Source of the DNA: Pseudoalteromonas piscicida
Lineage (GTDB): Bacteria; Pseudomonadota; Gammaproteobacteria; Enterobacterales; Alteromonadaceae
DNA: 64,000 bases
Direction of reading: 5' to 3'
Assembly: GCF_002744175.1 (NCBI RefSeq)
Contig: NZ_NKHF01000096.1
Coordinates: forward strand, 1 to 64,000
Shown here: positions 59,201-63,321 of the stretch, in pieces
How positions within the stretch are numbered: position 1 is the stretch's first letter
Layout: each line of letters begins with the position of its first letter
Made by a program: the position numbers and the translations under genes
Notes under the pieces: generated by a model
Told to the model about the DNA's origin: nothing
The model's input: the letters and a program-made list of their open reading frames with translations, nothing else
Database searches by the model: none

Positions 59201-59382
59201 GATGCTTCAGTTGCACTTAGTAAGCTTGAAACATCGGCTACATAATGCGTATGCTCCTGATTTGCCGAATGCTGTATATTTTCTGAGGCCGGTATCGCTG
59301 AGCGAAACCCACGTTTCGCTTGACTTTCGAACCAGCGCGCTGCTGTCGATAATTGCATTGAAGTCTTAGAATTATTGTTCAT
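38221..59382 (-). CDS. Seven-module non-ribosomal peptide synthetase, 7053 residues
   Basis: Domains: C-lobe remnant of a C domain (1-235, no HHxxxDG); A1 245-735, T1 Ser784; C2 840-1265, A2 1270-1755, T2 Ser1804; C3 1860-2295, A3 2305-2795, T3 Ser2840; C4 2890-3320, A4 3340-3825, T4 Ser3872; C5 3930-4355, A5 4375-4865, T5 Ser4911; C6 4970-5400, A6 5420-5915, T6 Ser5960; C7 6015-6440, A7 6455-6940, T7 Ser6984; basic tail 7035-7053. Pocket residues (GrsA positions 235-331, aligned by eye): A1 DAFFWGCVF, A3 DGFFWGGIF, A5 DGFFWGAIF (aliphatic-like); A2 and A4 DIWQITADD (acidic floor, basic substrate, probably Dab); A6 DFWSVGMVH (Thr); A7 DSLILAAVG (not recognised). C motifs: HHSIVDG, HHLISDA, HHIALDG, HHVITDA, HHAMADG, SHLIADG. 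There is no E or TE domain. It starts 36 nt after the protease gene. Confidence 0.96.
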   Translation of the reverse strand: MNNNSKTSMQLSTAARWFESQAKRGFRSAIPASENIQHSANQEHTHYVADVSSLLSATEASASSTLLTAFIAYLARLTLHSEQVLAVETAPLSQQIALFNIDLTSDFSQAIRECETTLASAAPVSNEALSQLALQHELESHAGCAAFTQLGFASCSQSAEVNLSQMAILLCLRHTESGYSCEMSFATALYSEAIAHSLFSGFLGFLEAATSTPQAPLNTLALVGEQAETLLELGQPNYQAKAEISDLVSVFRARVAAHPQQIAVREEALHLTYEQLDKRSEQLAHILQGLGVSSGDTVAVALPRSAALVETCLAIVKLGAAYVPIALNTPIERLTLLHEQCQFAALVCGESFTLRVPDVAVINLDKTALSEAAIEPVISELDPSTRACILYTSGSTGKPKGVILKHGGLNRIALNLDHVDTDQSSVVAFCNNTAFDACSFEMWLALLNGASLAVISQEQVQDPRRFGNALTQHGVTHSFLTVALVNLYVQVDPSILCGLEALWFGGEVIPVETCRRLLQHSFSGKLIACYGPTENSVFSTTHLLDELALEQNSVALGRACAYSNHYVLDPQGQLLPLGVTGELYLAGDGLAEGYLAAPTLTEQAFVSDPFNLGTMYRSGDLVWMDEHAVLHFVGRADNQVKIRGHRIEPEEVQVQLGQHPDIAQSHVRVMTRNGQKYLAAFICFTNTTTLSAERRAELLSWLAERLPPYMLPSSITQVSGFTLNANGKIDKAALPEPSAADRGEQSEYIAPQGELEAAMATLWQTVLEVKAGRTDNFYHLGGDSIAAMKLVHHAYLHGFELDPACISRHPRLHEMAVHLQPLRDVELQAACATDKKLASAAQQRMYFMQQLDPHSVAYNLGVTLTSQTPIDAKRLAVAVNELIHQHEVLTQGFAYDGKLWRETRRFDGVTEHACTSEQDVNTQLHLLNQQVYDLNTDCLFRVALLTHNNSATLYIGAHHSIVDGWSLDIILRTLHSLYHGVEHNEEARAFDDYCQLEQQWLTSEQAELSTDFWSQYLAEHNPSSALPFDFAKKADHKARAAVHKQVISNDINLRVSELAKRWQLTPFNVFLSAFYAQLGYQNGERQLTLGTAVAGREWGGFADTVGMFVNTLALNFSVDLSNSFQAICKQVGTENQQAFAQQQLPYERVQHSISGSESLFNVMFDMQNAITWGGNSEANWSSARMRVDDPQFDLTVTLESQHDGLNIICEYDAGLYQEATIVRFISAYRELIGKACEHPEQPLYELMALTSQEQQLVDNYASVRANSYPHQHYLDAFDASVAEFADAIAVQDSHTTLTYAQLDQQACALARALVEAGVKLEQPVAVHLARGHKVLVAMLAIAKAGGSYLPFDMRLPAQRIRSLIEDQSIEFVISDSEGPFTGVTVVGSDAVGCDTIELTQIPRFAAQLAYTLFTSGTTGKPKGAMTTHQGMVNHNYALLDELSFSTSDCFVQTAALSFDISVWQHLAPLMCGARVAILSDQEVLDPLLFLQALAHYNASVLQVVPAQLQQLIDQAAQLAHDPLAALRILIPTGEALPPSLARTWFDNYSIPMFNAYGPAECSDDVTLHHLSVAPPAHQSVLPIGKPITECGVYLLDEALQPVPVGAIGEICIAGEVVLGRGYLNAPALTANAFVANPFGAPGSRMYKTGDLGRFNFAGELEFVGRRDFQIKIRGMRIEIGEIESVMEMAPNTARCIVCAEQGLLLAYLESELSVDTLRLHAQEQLPEHMVPSYFVVMDNLPVTANGKVDRKALPTLAQVRTMEVGESPCGEVEQYLAKQYAQLLDLEVSQVYRDAHFFRLGGHSLLAMKLISALRKHYSLNEKATVKAIFDYPNLSELATFVAQSTIAPGEVLAQVTLADNQHFALTQTQQQMLWFEKLQPGTALYNMPNAWQIHGELESAKLEAAVTFLQRKHPMLRARIDEAHNLQFISEHIQPLTVTQVPKTTSMSQAVKVIAKQPFDLSAGLFEPILLCWPSGEQVLVFNMHHLISDAWSSQVMLADLMAFYSNQSVQDTSTYHYADLVNWQQQASYQQEVKEAVSWWCDYLHDAPHVSALPTAQKRPPQRTFQGQTWSFSLSSEASSAVAELAQDAEVSLFTLLLSCYTAYMSLLTGAEQLITGVPVAGRDRTEFDEVVGLFVNTLPFKAQCQPELSFTAYLAKTQQQWLEILAHQQAPLEAIIDGLGVERSAGINPLVQLMFNFEQGGASQTFGGLTCTEIVTDHDTAKFDCLLSMSYDGQLCRGSFELPSDLYHDAQAQALVKGFAYFVEQVVQDADKPLAAIPLIDTAQQQQVLELGQSLVSPQHTSSDLISSFMSSAAAYPQRIAVREGDKTLSYQALDRVTNQLAHYLIESGVQAGGHVAIVMPRSMDWILAAVAIIKTGAAYVPIDPRWPQERIHFVLQQANINIAFAEQSLSEQVSSLSLPTLLPQLSDYAITAPIKSVTADSVANIIYTSGSTGQPKGVLTPHRGITRLVLNPAEGGLDSHCVVSFMNNPAFDGATFEIWSALLSGGCLAVVTEQQVLAPTEFAKVVEQTGINYGFMTVALFNQYVKTDPRMLHSYRRLWIGGEAVSSPSCKALLESGFNGKLCNGYGPTENTIFSVTCEITLAMVQGTDVPLGHACAWGSHLILNAAGQLVPLGTPGELCLAGEGLAHGYLARPELTAQAFIQNPYGEGNLYRSGDQVYMAADGTIHFLGRIDNQVKIRGHRIEPEELKNQLDQHPDIENSVVVVKQRGELAYLAAYIKVAPQAQINRGSVLTWLKSRVAHYLLPSTVTLVEQFTLTHNGKVDARALPEPTEADWGKVIDDMPLTQQQQKLATIWHKLLKVTPTAKDNFFALGGNSILLMQLVSEVKMALATDLSIAELFMAQTLEEQAELLTQAERSQVAAISTPESFSQASPAQTRMYFMQQLEPTSTAYNINLVAECAALDAKQLQQALIVLSDMHPVLCQRFEEQAGVIQRIAGNPCQLEVVELDSDDQHEVERYAAQCVNKAFDLACDCPLRVTLINSQSRHFIALSAHHIALDGWSLNKLFNDLAVAYEGGELAVAEPFALDYNDYCYQQTNWMQSAEAQAQRAFWQAYLEQANEGVSLPVDHQKRPESNPVAAYYDINLEASVVAQIEQLASRYAVTPFNLYLCAFSLALSHASGERDLVIGTVSAGRTQSGFEQTLGMFVNTLSYRQRYSPQMRFVDLIKQSGHEFGAMMANQMLPYDEVMSALSRGGQSPLFNVMFDLQNSFSSDSLQLAGQPLTLLDLPADQPQFDMTVVLESLPQGTRLRFEYDATLYEPETIARFAHKYLTLLQQASAKPEQVIAEFELLDQGDNSIWHDFATLPATQHRNAHYLDVFDEVVAQYGDKIAVDDGQRSLTYRELNNEANRLAGVLLQQGAVADHPIAVHLTRSCHVMIAMLAIFKAGGCYLPLDTRLPTERIRMLLDEHHIKQVITDRAGPFDDVCVVHPNDRATQHVDLSAVVRHPEQLAYVLFTSGTTGKPKGAMTTHQGMVNHNWAALDTLKFSAVDTFAQTAALSFDISVWQYLGALMKGGCVAIFSDETVLDPLLFLQALTRHQVSVLQTVPVQLQQLMDEVAAGAYDSLGDLRHLIPTGEALPPEMARRWFKRYPHIPMMNAYGPAECSDDVTLHVMKETPAAFYAQLPIGKPVYQSAIYLLDADLLPVPQGAVGEICVAGEVVLGRGYLNAPSLTANAFVANPFGEPGSRLYKTGDLGRYNHLGELEFLGRRDFQIKIRGMRIEMGEIESVMEQAPETKRCVVSVENGVLIAYLESRAELAELKRHAAAWLPDFMVPTHYILMAQIPVTANGKVDRKSLPNLAEAGIDERGEAPQPGLESELAAHMATLLKIDVDRIGRQSDFFQLGGHSLLAMRLISTLRRALEVGNALTVKDLFEQPSPQALAQYITQLQPEARTQISHHELMPLQHFPLSAIQQQMVWFETLQPGTPLYNMPTLWRVHGHLDEAQLNLAMEQLQQQHPMLRARVQLAQQQQYISDDIQALELKTFDTDAALMAWCRERAEQSFDFAASLFAPYLLRSKQGEQVLMLMMHHVITDAWSSQLLLDDLRGLLSGEAVQNPNAITFSDVVHWQMSDSYQQQLAEQLNWWQETLGDATTVLSLPTPHRRPQQRSFVGYSIAFTLDDATSLGLSKLAQQQDASLFMVLLAAYNAYLSRLTGQQDLIVGVPVSGREHSELERVVGLFVNTLPLRSQCQHQAAFTDYLAQIKSQWLGVLAHQDVPFEHLVDALEQERIAGVNPLVQTLFTLDQQGGGAELETVQFSELEMSHDTAKFDLLLAMAEREGQVFGEFEFALDVFPKALGDQLVNGFIHFVGELVLAQSAPIASLSLVSAAQAEQLMALGQADFEAQAEPSDLVSGFAHVVAEHGERIAVKQQDSALSYRQLDEQANQLAHYLIEQGVQQNTLVAIAMSRSVDWIINALAIIKAGAGYVPLDPAWPQERIDFVAEQAAMQLVFVDKHSKATLSSNQLTSIDSRDLALTHYSTLAPFKSVSPETVAHVIYTSGSTGKPKGVITPHRGISRLVLNPEQGELTQNNVVSFMNNPAFDGASFEIWSALLSGACLAVISHSQVLSPADFGQALADYGVDYGFMTVALFNQYVQTDPTILHHYRVLWTGGEVIPIRYCRDLLASGYQGQLCSAYGPTENTIFSTTFALTPSVLAGQDVPLGRACAWSYHLVMDDHGSLLPLGVPGELYLGGAGVAHGYLNRPDLTEQAFVFTPYSEEKLYRSGDRVSQDSDGVLHFIGRTDNQVKIRGHRIEPEELQVRVNQHDAVELSYVQVRQDEEQVYLAAYVQLKPGHALTRQSLQQWLTDKVAHYLLPSTITFVERFKLNANGKIDSKVLPTPSAEDWGQLASSGALKGQAAQLADIWQELLGKQPSLQDSFFTLGGNSLLAMQLVNRVKDEFDIELPIAEVFLKQRLGDQLALLQQAQNDGAAGQQERIQAAAIDAIHPLSFAQERLWFLHDMEPESLAYHLPLAYRMRGKVRLDALSKAIELVANRHVVLKSRVVLDNEQAYQQADPSAKVPFNLHYCAEDELEAMMAKVSAMPFDLRQGPVFRADVFMLDSEDVALLINVHHAMADGWSLAIIADELRQAYRAYCDQQTPELPVLSCQYGDFAQWQRSHFDDHAFTAQLDYWRDTLADAPDLQLYTDRPRTQTRSEAGATYSCLLPQSLVTTLNSYERQGYSGFMVMMATFATVLRRYSGQDDIVIGTPVAGRATTQLEQLVGFFVNMLPLRLQFDAQQSFEQLLVLVQRQLAAAMANQQVPFERIVQEVVKVRDTSRTPVFQAVLSYQDLAYDGLELDGLEVSAIDPQLDVAKYDLLLNVTPQSEGTWLTMEYSSALFDESTIADMMSNFTAILTRMLAQPTAQLDSLPLLSDEVASKVCELYQRPRQDFMCDETTHARFERIAAQYPQHIAIVCEGQSIRYQMLNQQANRIAWQLIERGVTAGSLVGVCVDRSINMLIAILGVMKAGGAYVPLDPTHPQQRIDYIVNDADLTLVIGDVQYSGQFSTVEYLDTAMTMMSSHNSDNPPVRCQPEDLTYVIYTSGSTGTPKGVLLEHRNVVRLFDATATRIPITENDVWSLFSSCTFDFSVWEIWGALLHGGKLVVVPYETTRNSEAFHQLLCEQGVTQLSQTPSAFLQVVRENLQSSQQLPVRRVVLGGEEIDFTALRGWFERYQDDIEIINMYGITEITVHATHRRIQASDVLEQTATASLIGDGIADLDILILDEHQHLVPVGVAGEIYVAGAGLARGYLNLPEQTADRFITVNGDRLYRSGDLARVTVDGDLEYLGRCDNQVKIRGFRIELGEIEALLSDMSSVDEALVMAHKEPQGDTALVAYIMDSQGRASEQQLRAALQQRLPEYMVPAYFVMMEAFPLTANGKVDRRALPEPKAALQAREGELPQTNSEQFVAQVFAELLDLEVVYRDDNFFEIGGHSLLATRVISRLQKQFNYKIAMRDFFQMATVRELAALVGPDEPLTQEKTELAELPQVERQAATLMQQSFWIAQSLLGDKSAYNMPLALLIEGTYDLARIEHAVTALWQGHKALRVYLKQDTQGLWQHAREATAPVPFEVINLGPDESLIEHAQQLGAEPFSFDGDTLFKVVLLTKGAQACLQFVVSHLIADGWSLTILAEEFMALYQAKNTTMISGSDYWQYQALPQTQLEEGLDWWRGHLAAAPQSHQLPLQMERELSRQQGARREVVLTQDVTDDLTQLAQSQGMSSFMLLLAAWQLVQHKFTGETDLVTGFPVSGRDDVAFERTVGLFVNTLPLRGQLDPQQTLQQFLSQVRDSAFDALDHQTIPLSQIVEAVAPDRLAGMNPLFQITFSLHNLPSDSVTLDGLTITPVESEPESVKLDLCWFVQHSDDGMVIQLEYDVDLFEAGLIDSLIGSYEYALTQLSSWLAMPINELSVVSPKQQQKLSHWSQVDGQWPQTATLHGEFERRAEAYPDAVAVEVLNGTSLTYRMLDEKANGLARVLLARGVQVGSRVALCLPRNELSVIAALAVLKAGAAYIGLDPELPAERRDYILSDSDADLLLCTQETAQAVQGECLFLDDFEHIIASVERTNPQIKVRCDQLAYVIYTSGTTGRPKGTLLQHSAVMGFARNSDNLLDIQVGTRVLQFASIAFDSAVLEFWAALMNGATLLLADKMAVMPGIALAQTLETMQVNFAILFPSVLANTPVHAYPALHTILTAGEAPSYALLQSWSAPTRRIINAYGPSETGVGVSLGDFDISRNRKPHMGVPRPGSKLFVLDDQLQPVPPGAVGTLYIGGPCVGLGYWRKPDVTAARFTTHPSHGRLYNSGDLVRYDGDGNLVFIGRADNQIKLRGHRVELEEVEAVLCNLAEVSQAAVVPQYEGETVTALAAYIVTTAPAAQVKAQLQSLVPSYMVPQLWCELAALPTDVNGKIKRSALPAAEVVSSGPRQQASGQVQQTLMTLWQEILGHSDFGVTDNFFDVGGQSILATRLQAAINQAFEKEVELLALFKHTTISAQASWLSDETVAAKPKLGSQAGNKRRQARQRQRRGKETC

Positions 59383-59418
59383 TTTTGTATTCCGTTAGTA
59401 AAACGTTCCTAGGGAAGC

Positions 59419-60618
59419 TCAGTGTTTATGGCGAATGTCAAAACTGGCGGCGTGAAAATTAATATGCATGCGAAGGCTGTCTGCGGTGTCGACCCCCAGT
59501 CGACCATCGCAACGACTATGGCTGCAATCTTGATGGTCGGCACGTACCGTCAGTTTTTTAAAATGCTGTGTGATCGATGGAAAATGGATACTGATAGGGC
59601 CAAATTTAGCGGTTTTCTCCACCGCCCCTTTGCCCCCTAACCCATTAAACTTTCGCTCTTTCCAAGTAATGGATTGGTATTGTTCGGCACTTAAGTAATC
59701 ACTGGTGATTTGACTCTCCATTGCGCCGGTATCTAAAAACCAGAGTTGATTTGTACTGTTTGCCTTGGTGATCACCATAGGGTCGTCAAACAGCCAGACG
59801 AGATTTCCGCTTTTCTCTTGCTGCAGCGTAGGCTTTTTGATTTCAGCGATTTGTTCTTCAAAATCAAGCGTTAAATCCAATGCTTTTATGATTGGCCAGC
59901 CGATAATGCCATCAAGTTGATACCAATTAATCCCTAAAAACCGTTGTTCGAGTTCGGTGTGATCAACAACGAGCGCAAGCTGATCTTGGGCTTTAACCGG
60001 ACCGAGCTGAAACGCTGGCAAGCGCACTAAGTCAGCCTTGACTGTATTTGCAGTTGCGGTATCGATTTCGACTTGCTGCTGTGAGGCAATATCAAGTTGT
60101 AATTGCTTCACTACTTTATCTGTCACTAGACTTTGAGAAGCGCCGGTATCAAGCACAAAGTAGAACTCATGTCCGTTAAGCCTCAGCTTTACTCTTGGCA
60201 GAGGCACTAACCAGTGGCCTTGCAACGGGATGGAGGCTTGTGGTTGTTCGAAGTAAAGTTGTGGTAAAGGGCCAGAAGCGAGCGTGTTGGCTATCACAGC
60301 ACTACTATGCGTAGGGGAAACAATTCCCTCGTCAACTAATTTGCGGATCTTTTCGTATTGCTGTTGCTCAGTCAGCAACGCAAGCCACTGCGGTAATACT
60401 TGCGGGACTTCCTTATATAGTTTTGCCAACTCAGTTTCAGCCAACGTAAAGTTGCCAGCTAACATATGACGATAAATGTCGTTTAAAGTGCTTTGCTGCT
60501 TCTCGGTGATGGCTTCTAGTTTCGGTGCCCAAGCCTTTATCGCTGGGTCAACTTGTGCTTGGCTCATTGATATACCTAGGAATAAAATCAAAATAAAAAA
60601 CAAGGTTCTATACTGCAT
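59419..60618 (-). CDS. Secreted two-lobed retropepsin-like aspartic protease
   Basis: 399 residues. A signal peptide (about 1-21, ending SQAQ) is followed by a helical region (about 25-110) and two clan-AA lobes, each with an active-site motif: FVLDTGASQS (Asp157) and WFLDTGAMES (Asp296). The first lobe is followed by DGIIGWPII, the second conserved element of the fold. Two DTGA motifs in one chain imply an internal pseudo-dimer, where retropepsins normally dimerise. It overlaps the aspartokinase gene by 11 nt and precedes the NRPS by 36 nt, so it is co-expressed. Periplasmic trimming of a prodrug-like precursor, or degradation of the returning peptide, are possible roles. This is unusual company for an NRPS. 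Confidence 0.82.
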   Translation of the reverse strand: MQYRTLFFILILFLGISMSQAQVDPAIKAWAPKLEAITEKQQSTLNDIYRHMLAGNFTLAETELAKLYKEVPQVLPQWLALLTEQQQYEKIRKLVDEGIVSPTHSSAVIANTLASGPLPQLYFEQPQASIPLQGHWLVPLPRVKLRLNGHEFYFVLDTGASQSLVTDKVVKQLQLDIASQQQVEIDTATANTVKADLVRLPAFQLGPVKAQDQLALVVDHTELEQRFLGINWYQLDGIIGWPIIKALDLTLDFEEQIAEIKKPTLQQEKSGNLVWLFDDPMVITKANSTNQLWFLDTGAMESQITSDYLSAEQYQSITWKERKFNGLGGKGAVEKTAKFGPISIHFPSITQHFKKLTVRADHQDCSHSRCDGRLGVDTADSLRMHINFHAASFDIRHKH

Positions 60619-61906
60619 CGTTCACTTCTATACATTGACTTTGTGTAATTTGCTGGCGTAACTGGGCATGTGCAATCCGCATTGCTTGCGTTTTCTCTTC
60701 CGCGACAATAACGAGATTCACGCATTCGTTGGCACTATCGGAACACACTGCCAATACCGATATCCCGAGCTCGGATAGCTGACTTTTTAACGCCTGAGTA
60801 TCAATAGCAAACTGGTTGCTGAATAATGTAAGCAGCAACAGGTTTTGACTTTTCTGTATCTCTTGAAGAGCATGTAATGTTTTGTCTTGTAGGAATAAGT
60901 CCATAACAAAACGCAGTTCAGCGGCACCTTTATCAACACAAAATAGTCCTAGGCGTTCGCCATGGGGCAAGACTTGCACGCCACTCAATAACGCTAATGC
61001 ACTCACAGGGGGACGCTCACCACCAAAATGAATATGAGTGGCTTTGGGCGTGTTTGGATTTTTTGGACACTTTAGCGAGAGGATTAACCGCTGTTGTCGC
61101 AATAACTGCAACGCGGGATAGTGGATCACAGACGCACCGAACTGTGATAAAACACACAGGTCGTCAAATGCAATATCGGTGATTAAACTGGCTTGTGGAA
61201 TAATATTTGGATCGGCATTGCATAATCCTTCTACTTCTTTCCAAATTTCAAGGCGGCTTGCATTTAACGCAACAGCCCAGATTGCAGCAGTTGTATCTGA
61301 GCCATTGCGACCTAATGTGGCGATTTGTCCATCTTCCGCGCGAGCAATAAATCCTTCACTGACATTAACGTGCTTGGCTTGTCTCGCAACCTGTTGACAC
61401 AAACGATTGATCTTCTCAATGGCTGGCTGATGTTCGGATTTTTCACCGCATAAATGAATAAACTCTGCGGCATCCAAATAGCCACAACTGAGCCCTAATA
61501 CACGTAAAATACCGATCATGATCTGTGCGCTCAGCCGCTCGCCGAGTGTGAGTAAGTCATCATGAGCCACCTCTGGGTAATCAAGCAGCTCAAGTGCGTG
61601 GTCACATAGATCATAAATCACATGTTGGGTGGCGGTGAGCTCAGGCTCTGCCTGTAAAGTTAGGGCGCATTGCCGAAGTAACTCACTGTGGAACAACTTT
61701 ACTTGTTCCAGTGCGCGTTTTTGGCTCGGTTTGTGTGAGTCAGCAAGAATGGTTTCAAGATCATTTGTCACGTTGCCACAGCCTGACACTATCACGACGA
61801 CTCGAGTGTGCTTCTGCTGTTGCTGGATAAGCCTTGCGACACGTAATATCGATTCAGCACATCCCAAAGATGCACCGCCAAACTTCATGACAACGGGACA
61901 ATTCAT
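60608..61906 (-). CDS. Aspartokinase dedicated to diaminobutyrate supply
   Basis: 432 residues. An amino-acid kinase domain has MKFGGASLG at 7-15 and GRNGSDTTAA near 210, followed by two ACT-type domains (about 305-425). It phosphorylates L-aspartate, the first step to aspartate semialdehyde, which the neighbouring transaminase converts to 2,4-diaminobutyrate. There is no semialdehyde dehydrogenase gene in the operon, so the housekeeping enzyme must supply that step. The ACT region is diverged, as in aspartokinases of specialised clusters such as ectoine loci, which may relax feedback inhibition (inference). It lies 5 nt after the transaminase stop and is translationally coupled. Confidence 0.9.
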   Translation of the reverse strand: MNCPVVMKFGGASLGCAESILRVARLIQQQQKHTRVVVIVSGCGNVTNDLETILADSHKPSQKRALEQVKLFHSELLRQCALTLQAEPELTATQHVIYDLCDHALELLDYPEVAHDDLLTLGERLSAQIMIGILRVLGLSCGYLDAAEFIHLCGEKSEHQPAIEKINRLCQQVARQAKHVNVSEGFIARAEDGQIATLGRNGSDTTAAIWAVALNASRLEIWKEVEGLCNADPNIIPQASLITDIAFDDLCVLSQFGASVIHYPALQLLRQQRLILSLKCPKNPNTPKATHIHFGGERPPVSALALLSGVQVLPHGERLGLFCVDKGAAELRFVMDLFLQDKTLHALQEIQKSQNLLLLTLFSNQFAIDTQALKSQLSELGISVLAVCSDSANECVNLVIVAEEKTQAMRIAHAQLRQQITQSQCIEVNDAV

Positions 61907-61911
61907 CTTAC

Positions 61912-63285
61912 TTACCCCTGCGCTAGTTGACTCATGCTAAGATCAAGCAGTTCAACCGCACGCTCGAGCTCATCCATGGAGATAGTTAAGGCAGGTAATA
62001 AACGCAATACAGCACCAAAGCGGCCACCAGTTTCTAAAATCAAGCCATTGGCAAAGCATTGCTTTTTGATTGCTGCAGCTAATGAGCCATCGCCCAAATC
62101 AGGATGCTTTGGTGATCTGGCCGTGTTTGGATGAATAATTTCAACCCCCAACATCAAGCCCCGCCCTCTAACATCTCCAATAAAGGCGTACTTTTGTTGC
62201 AGTTTTTCCAGCTCGGCTTTAAGCCATGCCCCTTTTTCTCGAGCAGCTTCGGCCAACTTATCACGGCGGATAATTTCCATACCTTTACGGCCTGCGATCA
62301 TCGCCAACTGGTTTCCTCGAAAGGTGCCTGTGTGCGCCCCAGGTTTCCAGTGATCATATTTTTCGCGATACACAACGACTGACATTGGCATGCCGCCACC
62401 AAGTGCTTTTGATAGTAAAATCGCGTCCGGCATAATGTCAGCACTTTGAAAAGCGAATAAATCACCAGAGCGAGCAAAACCACACTGAATTTCGTCGAAA
62501 ATAAGCGGAATATCGTATTCATCACACAATTGACGCAATCCTTTGAGCCACTTAGCAGGGGCAGGAATACAGCCACCTTCCCCTTGAATTGCCTCTAAGA
62601 TCACAGCAGCTGGCTTGGTTATACCGCTTTCGGGGTCGCTAAAGACGGTTTCAATATGGTGTAAAGAAGTCTCTATTAACTCATCGCCTTGTACCAAATA
62701 AGGTGAGCGATAATCATAAGGGAAAGGTAGATAATGCACATCTGGCATTAGTGATGCTACAGAGTCTTTGGCATTGAGATTACCGGTAAGTGACAATGCA
62801 CCAGCAGTCATACCGTGATACCCACCATGAAATGCAAGTACCGTGCGACGTTTTGTTGCCGTTTTGAATAGCTTAATCGCAGCTTCAGTGGCATCTGCGC
62901 CAGATGGACCACAGAACTGGATACGCGCTTCATCGCGAAACTTCTCAGGCAGTAAACCTAGCAATTCCTTGGTAAACGCATATTTTGCGGGTGTTAAAAT
63001 ATCTAATCCTTGCATCACTTCATCTGTGTGAAGGTACTTAATTAGCTCTTGTTTAATTTCTGGATTGTTATGACCCAGTGCCAATGTTCCTGCACAAGCT
63101 AAAAGATCGACATATTCTTTACCCTCAGCATCGGTAAGAATTGAGCCTTTACCAGACACAATGACTTTATCGATAACTCGCGAATACGTTCTTGCACTTG
63201 ACTCTACGTAGCTTTGGTAGGTGTACCAACTCGTTGTATCTTGTAGTTCAGCGTGGTTGCTTGTTAATTCCTGTGTTCTATCCAT
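61912..63285 (-). CDS. dat: Diaminobutyrate-2-oxoglutarate transaminase
   Basis: 457 residues from the ATG at 63285, chosen because GAGGGTGAT, a near-perfect anti-16S match, lies just upstream. An in-frame ATG at 63321 adds 12 residues but has no such site. It is a class III PLP aminotransferase: FCGPSGADATEAAIK, the cofactor-contact IFDEIQCGFARSG, and the PLP lysine in LLSKALGGGMP (about residue 293). It belongs to the PvdH/RhbA/Dat type that makes L-2,4-diaminobutyrate from aspartate semialdehyde and glutamate. It is the first gene of the NRPS operon. With no ectA or ectC nearby, ectoine synthesis is unlikely; the diaminobutyrate is for peptide assembly. Confidence 0.92.
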   Translation of the reverse strand: MDRTQELTSNHAELQDTTSWYTYQSYVESSARTYSRVIDKVIVSGKGSILTDAEGKEYVDLLACAGTLALGHNNPEIKQELIKYLHTDEVMQGLDILTPAKYAFTKELLGLLPEKFRDEARIQFCGPSGADATEAAIKLFKTATKRRTVLAFHGGYHGMTAGALSLTGNLNAKDSVASLMPDVHYLPFPYDYRSPYLVQGDELIETSLHHIETVFSDPESGITKPAAVILEAIQGEGGCIPAPAKWLKGLRQLCDEYDIPLIFDEIQCGFARSGDLFAFQSADIMPDAILLSKALGGGMPMSVVVYREKYDHWKPGAHTGTFRGNQLAMIAGRKGMEIIRRDKLAEAAREKGAWLKAELEKLQQKYAFIGDVRGRGLMLGVEIIHPNTARSPKHPDLGDGSLAAAIKKQCFANGLILETGGRFGAVLRLLPALTISMDELERAVELLDLSMSQLAQG

Positions 63286-63321
63286 TGCGTTATCACCCTC
63301 ATTGTTACATTGAAGTTTCAT

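Noticed and set aside
38221-59382. Alterochromide-type or other Pseudoalteromonas lipopeptide cluster
   Set aside because: No starter C domain, no thioesterase, no brominase or fatty acyl-AMP ligase; termination is reductive.
38221-59382. Siderophore NRPS
   Set aside because: No catecholate, hydroxamate or salicylate biosynthesis genes, no TonB receptor and no Fur-like box seen; the EntS-like MFS alone is not enough.
38221-59382. Direct repeats that might suggest CRISPR or satellite DNA
   Set aside because: They are conserved A, C and T domain motifs of repeated NRPS modules.
60608-63321. Ectoine biosynthesis locus
   Set aside because: Only the transaminase and aspartokinase are present; there is no ectA-like acetyltransferase or ectC-like synthase, and the genes are coupled to an NRPS.
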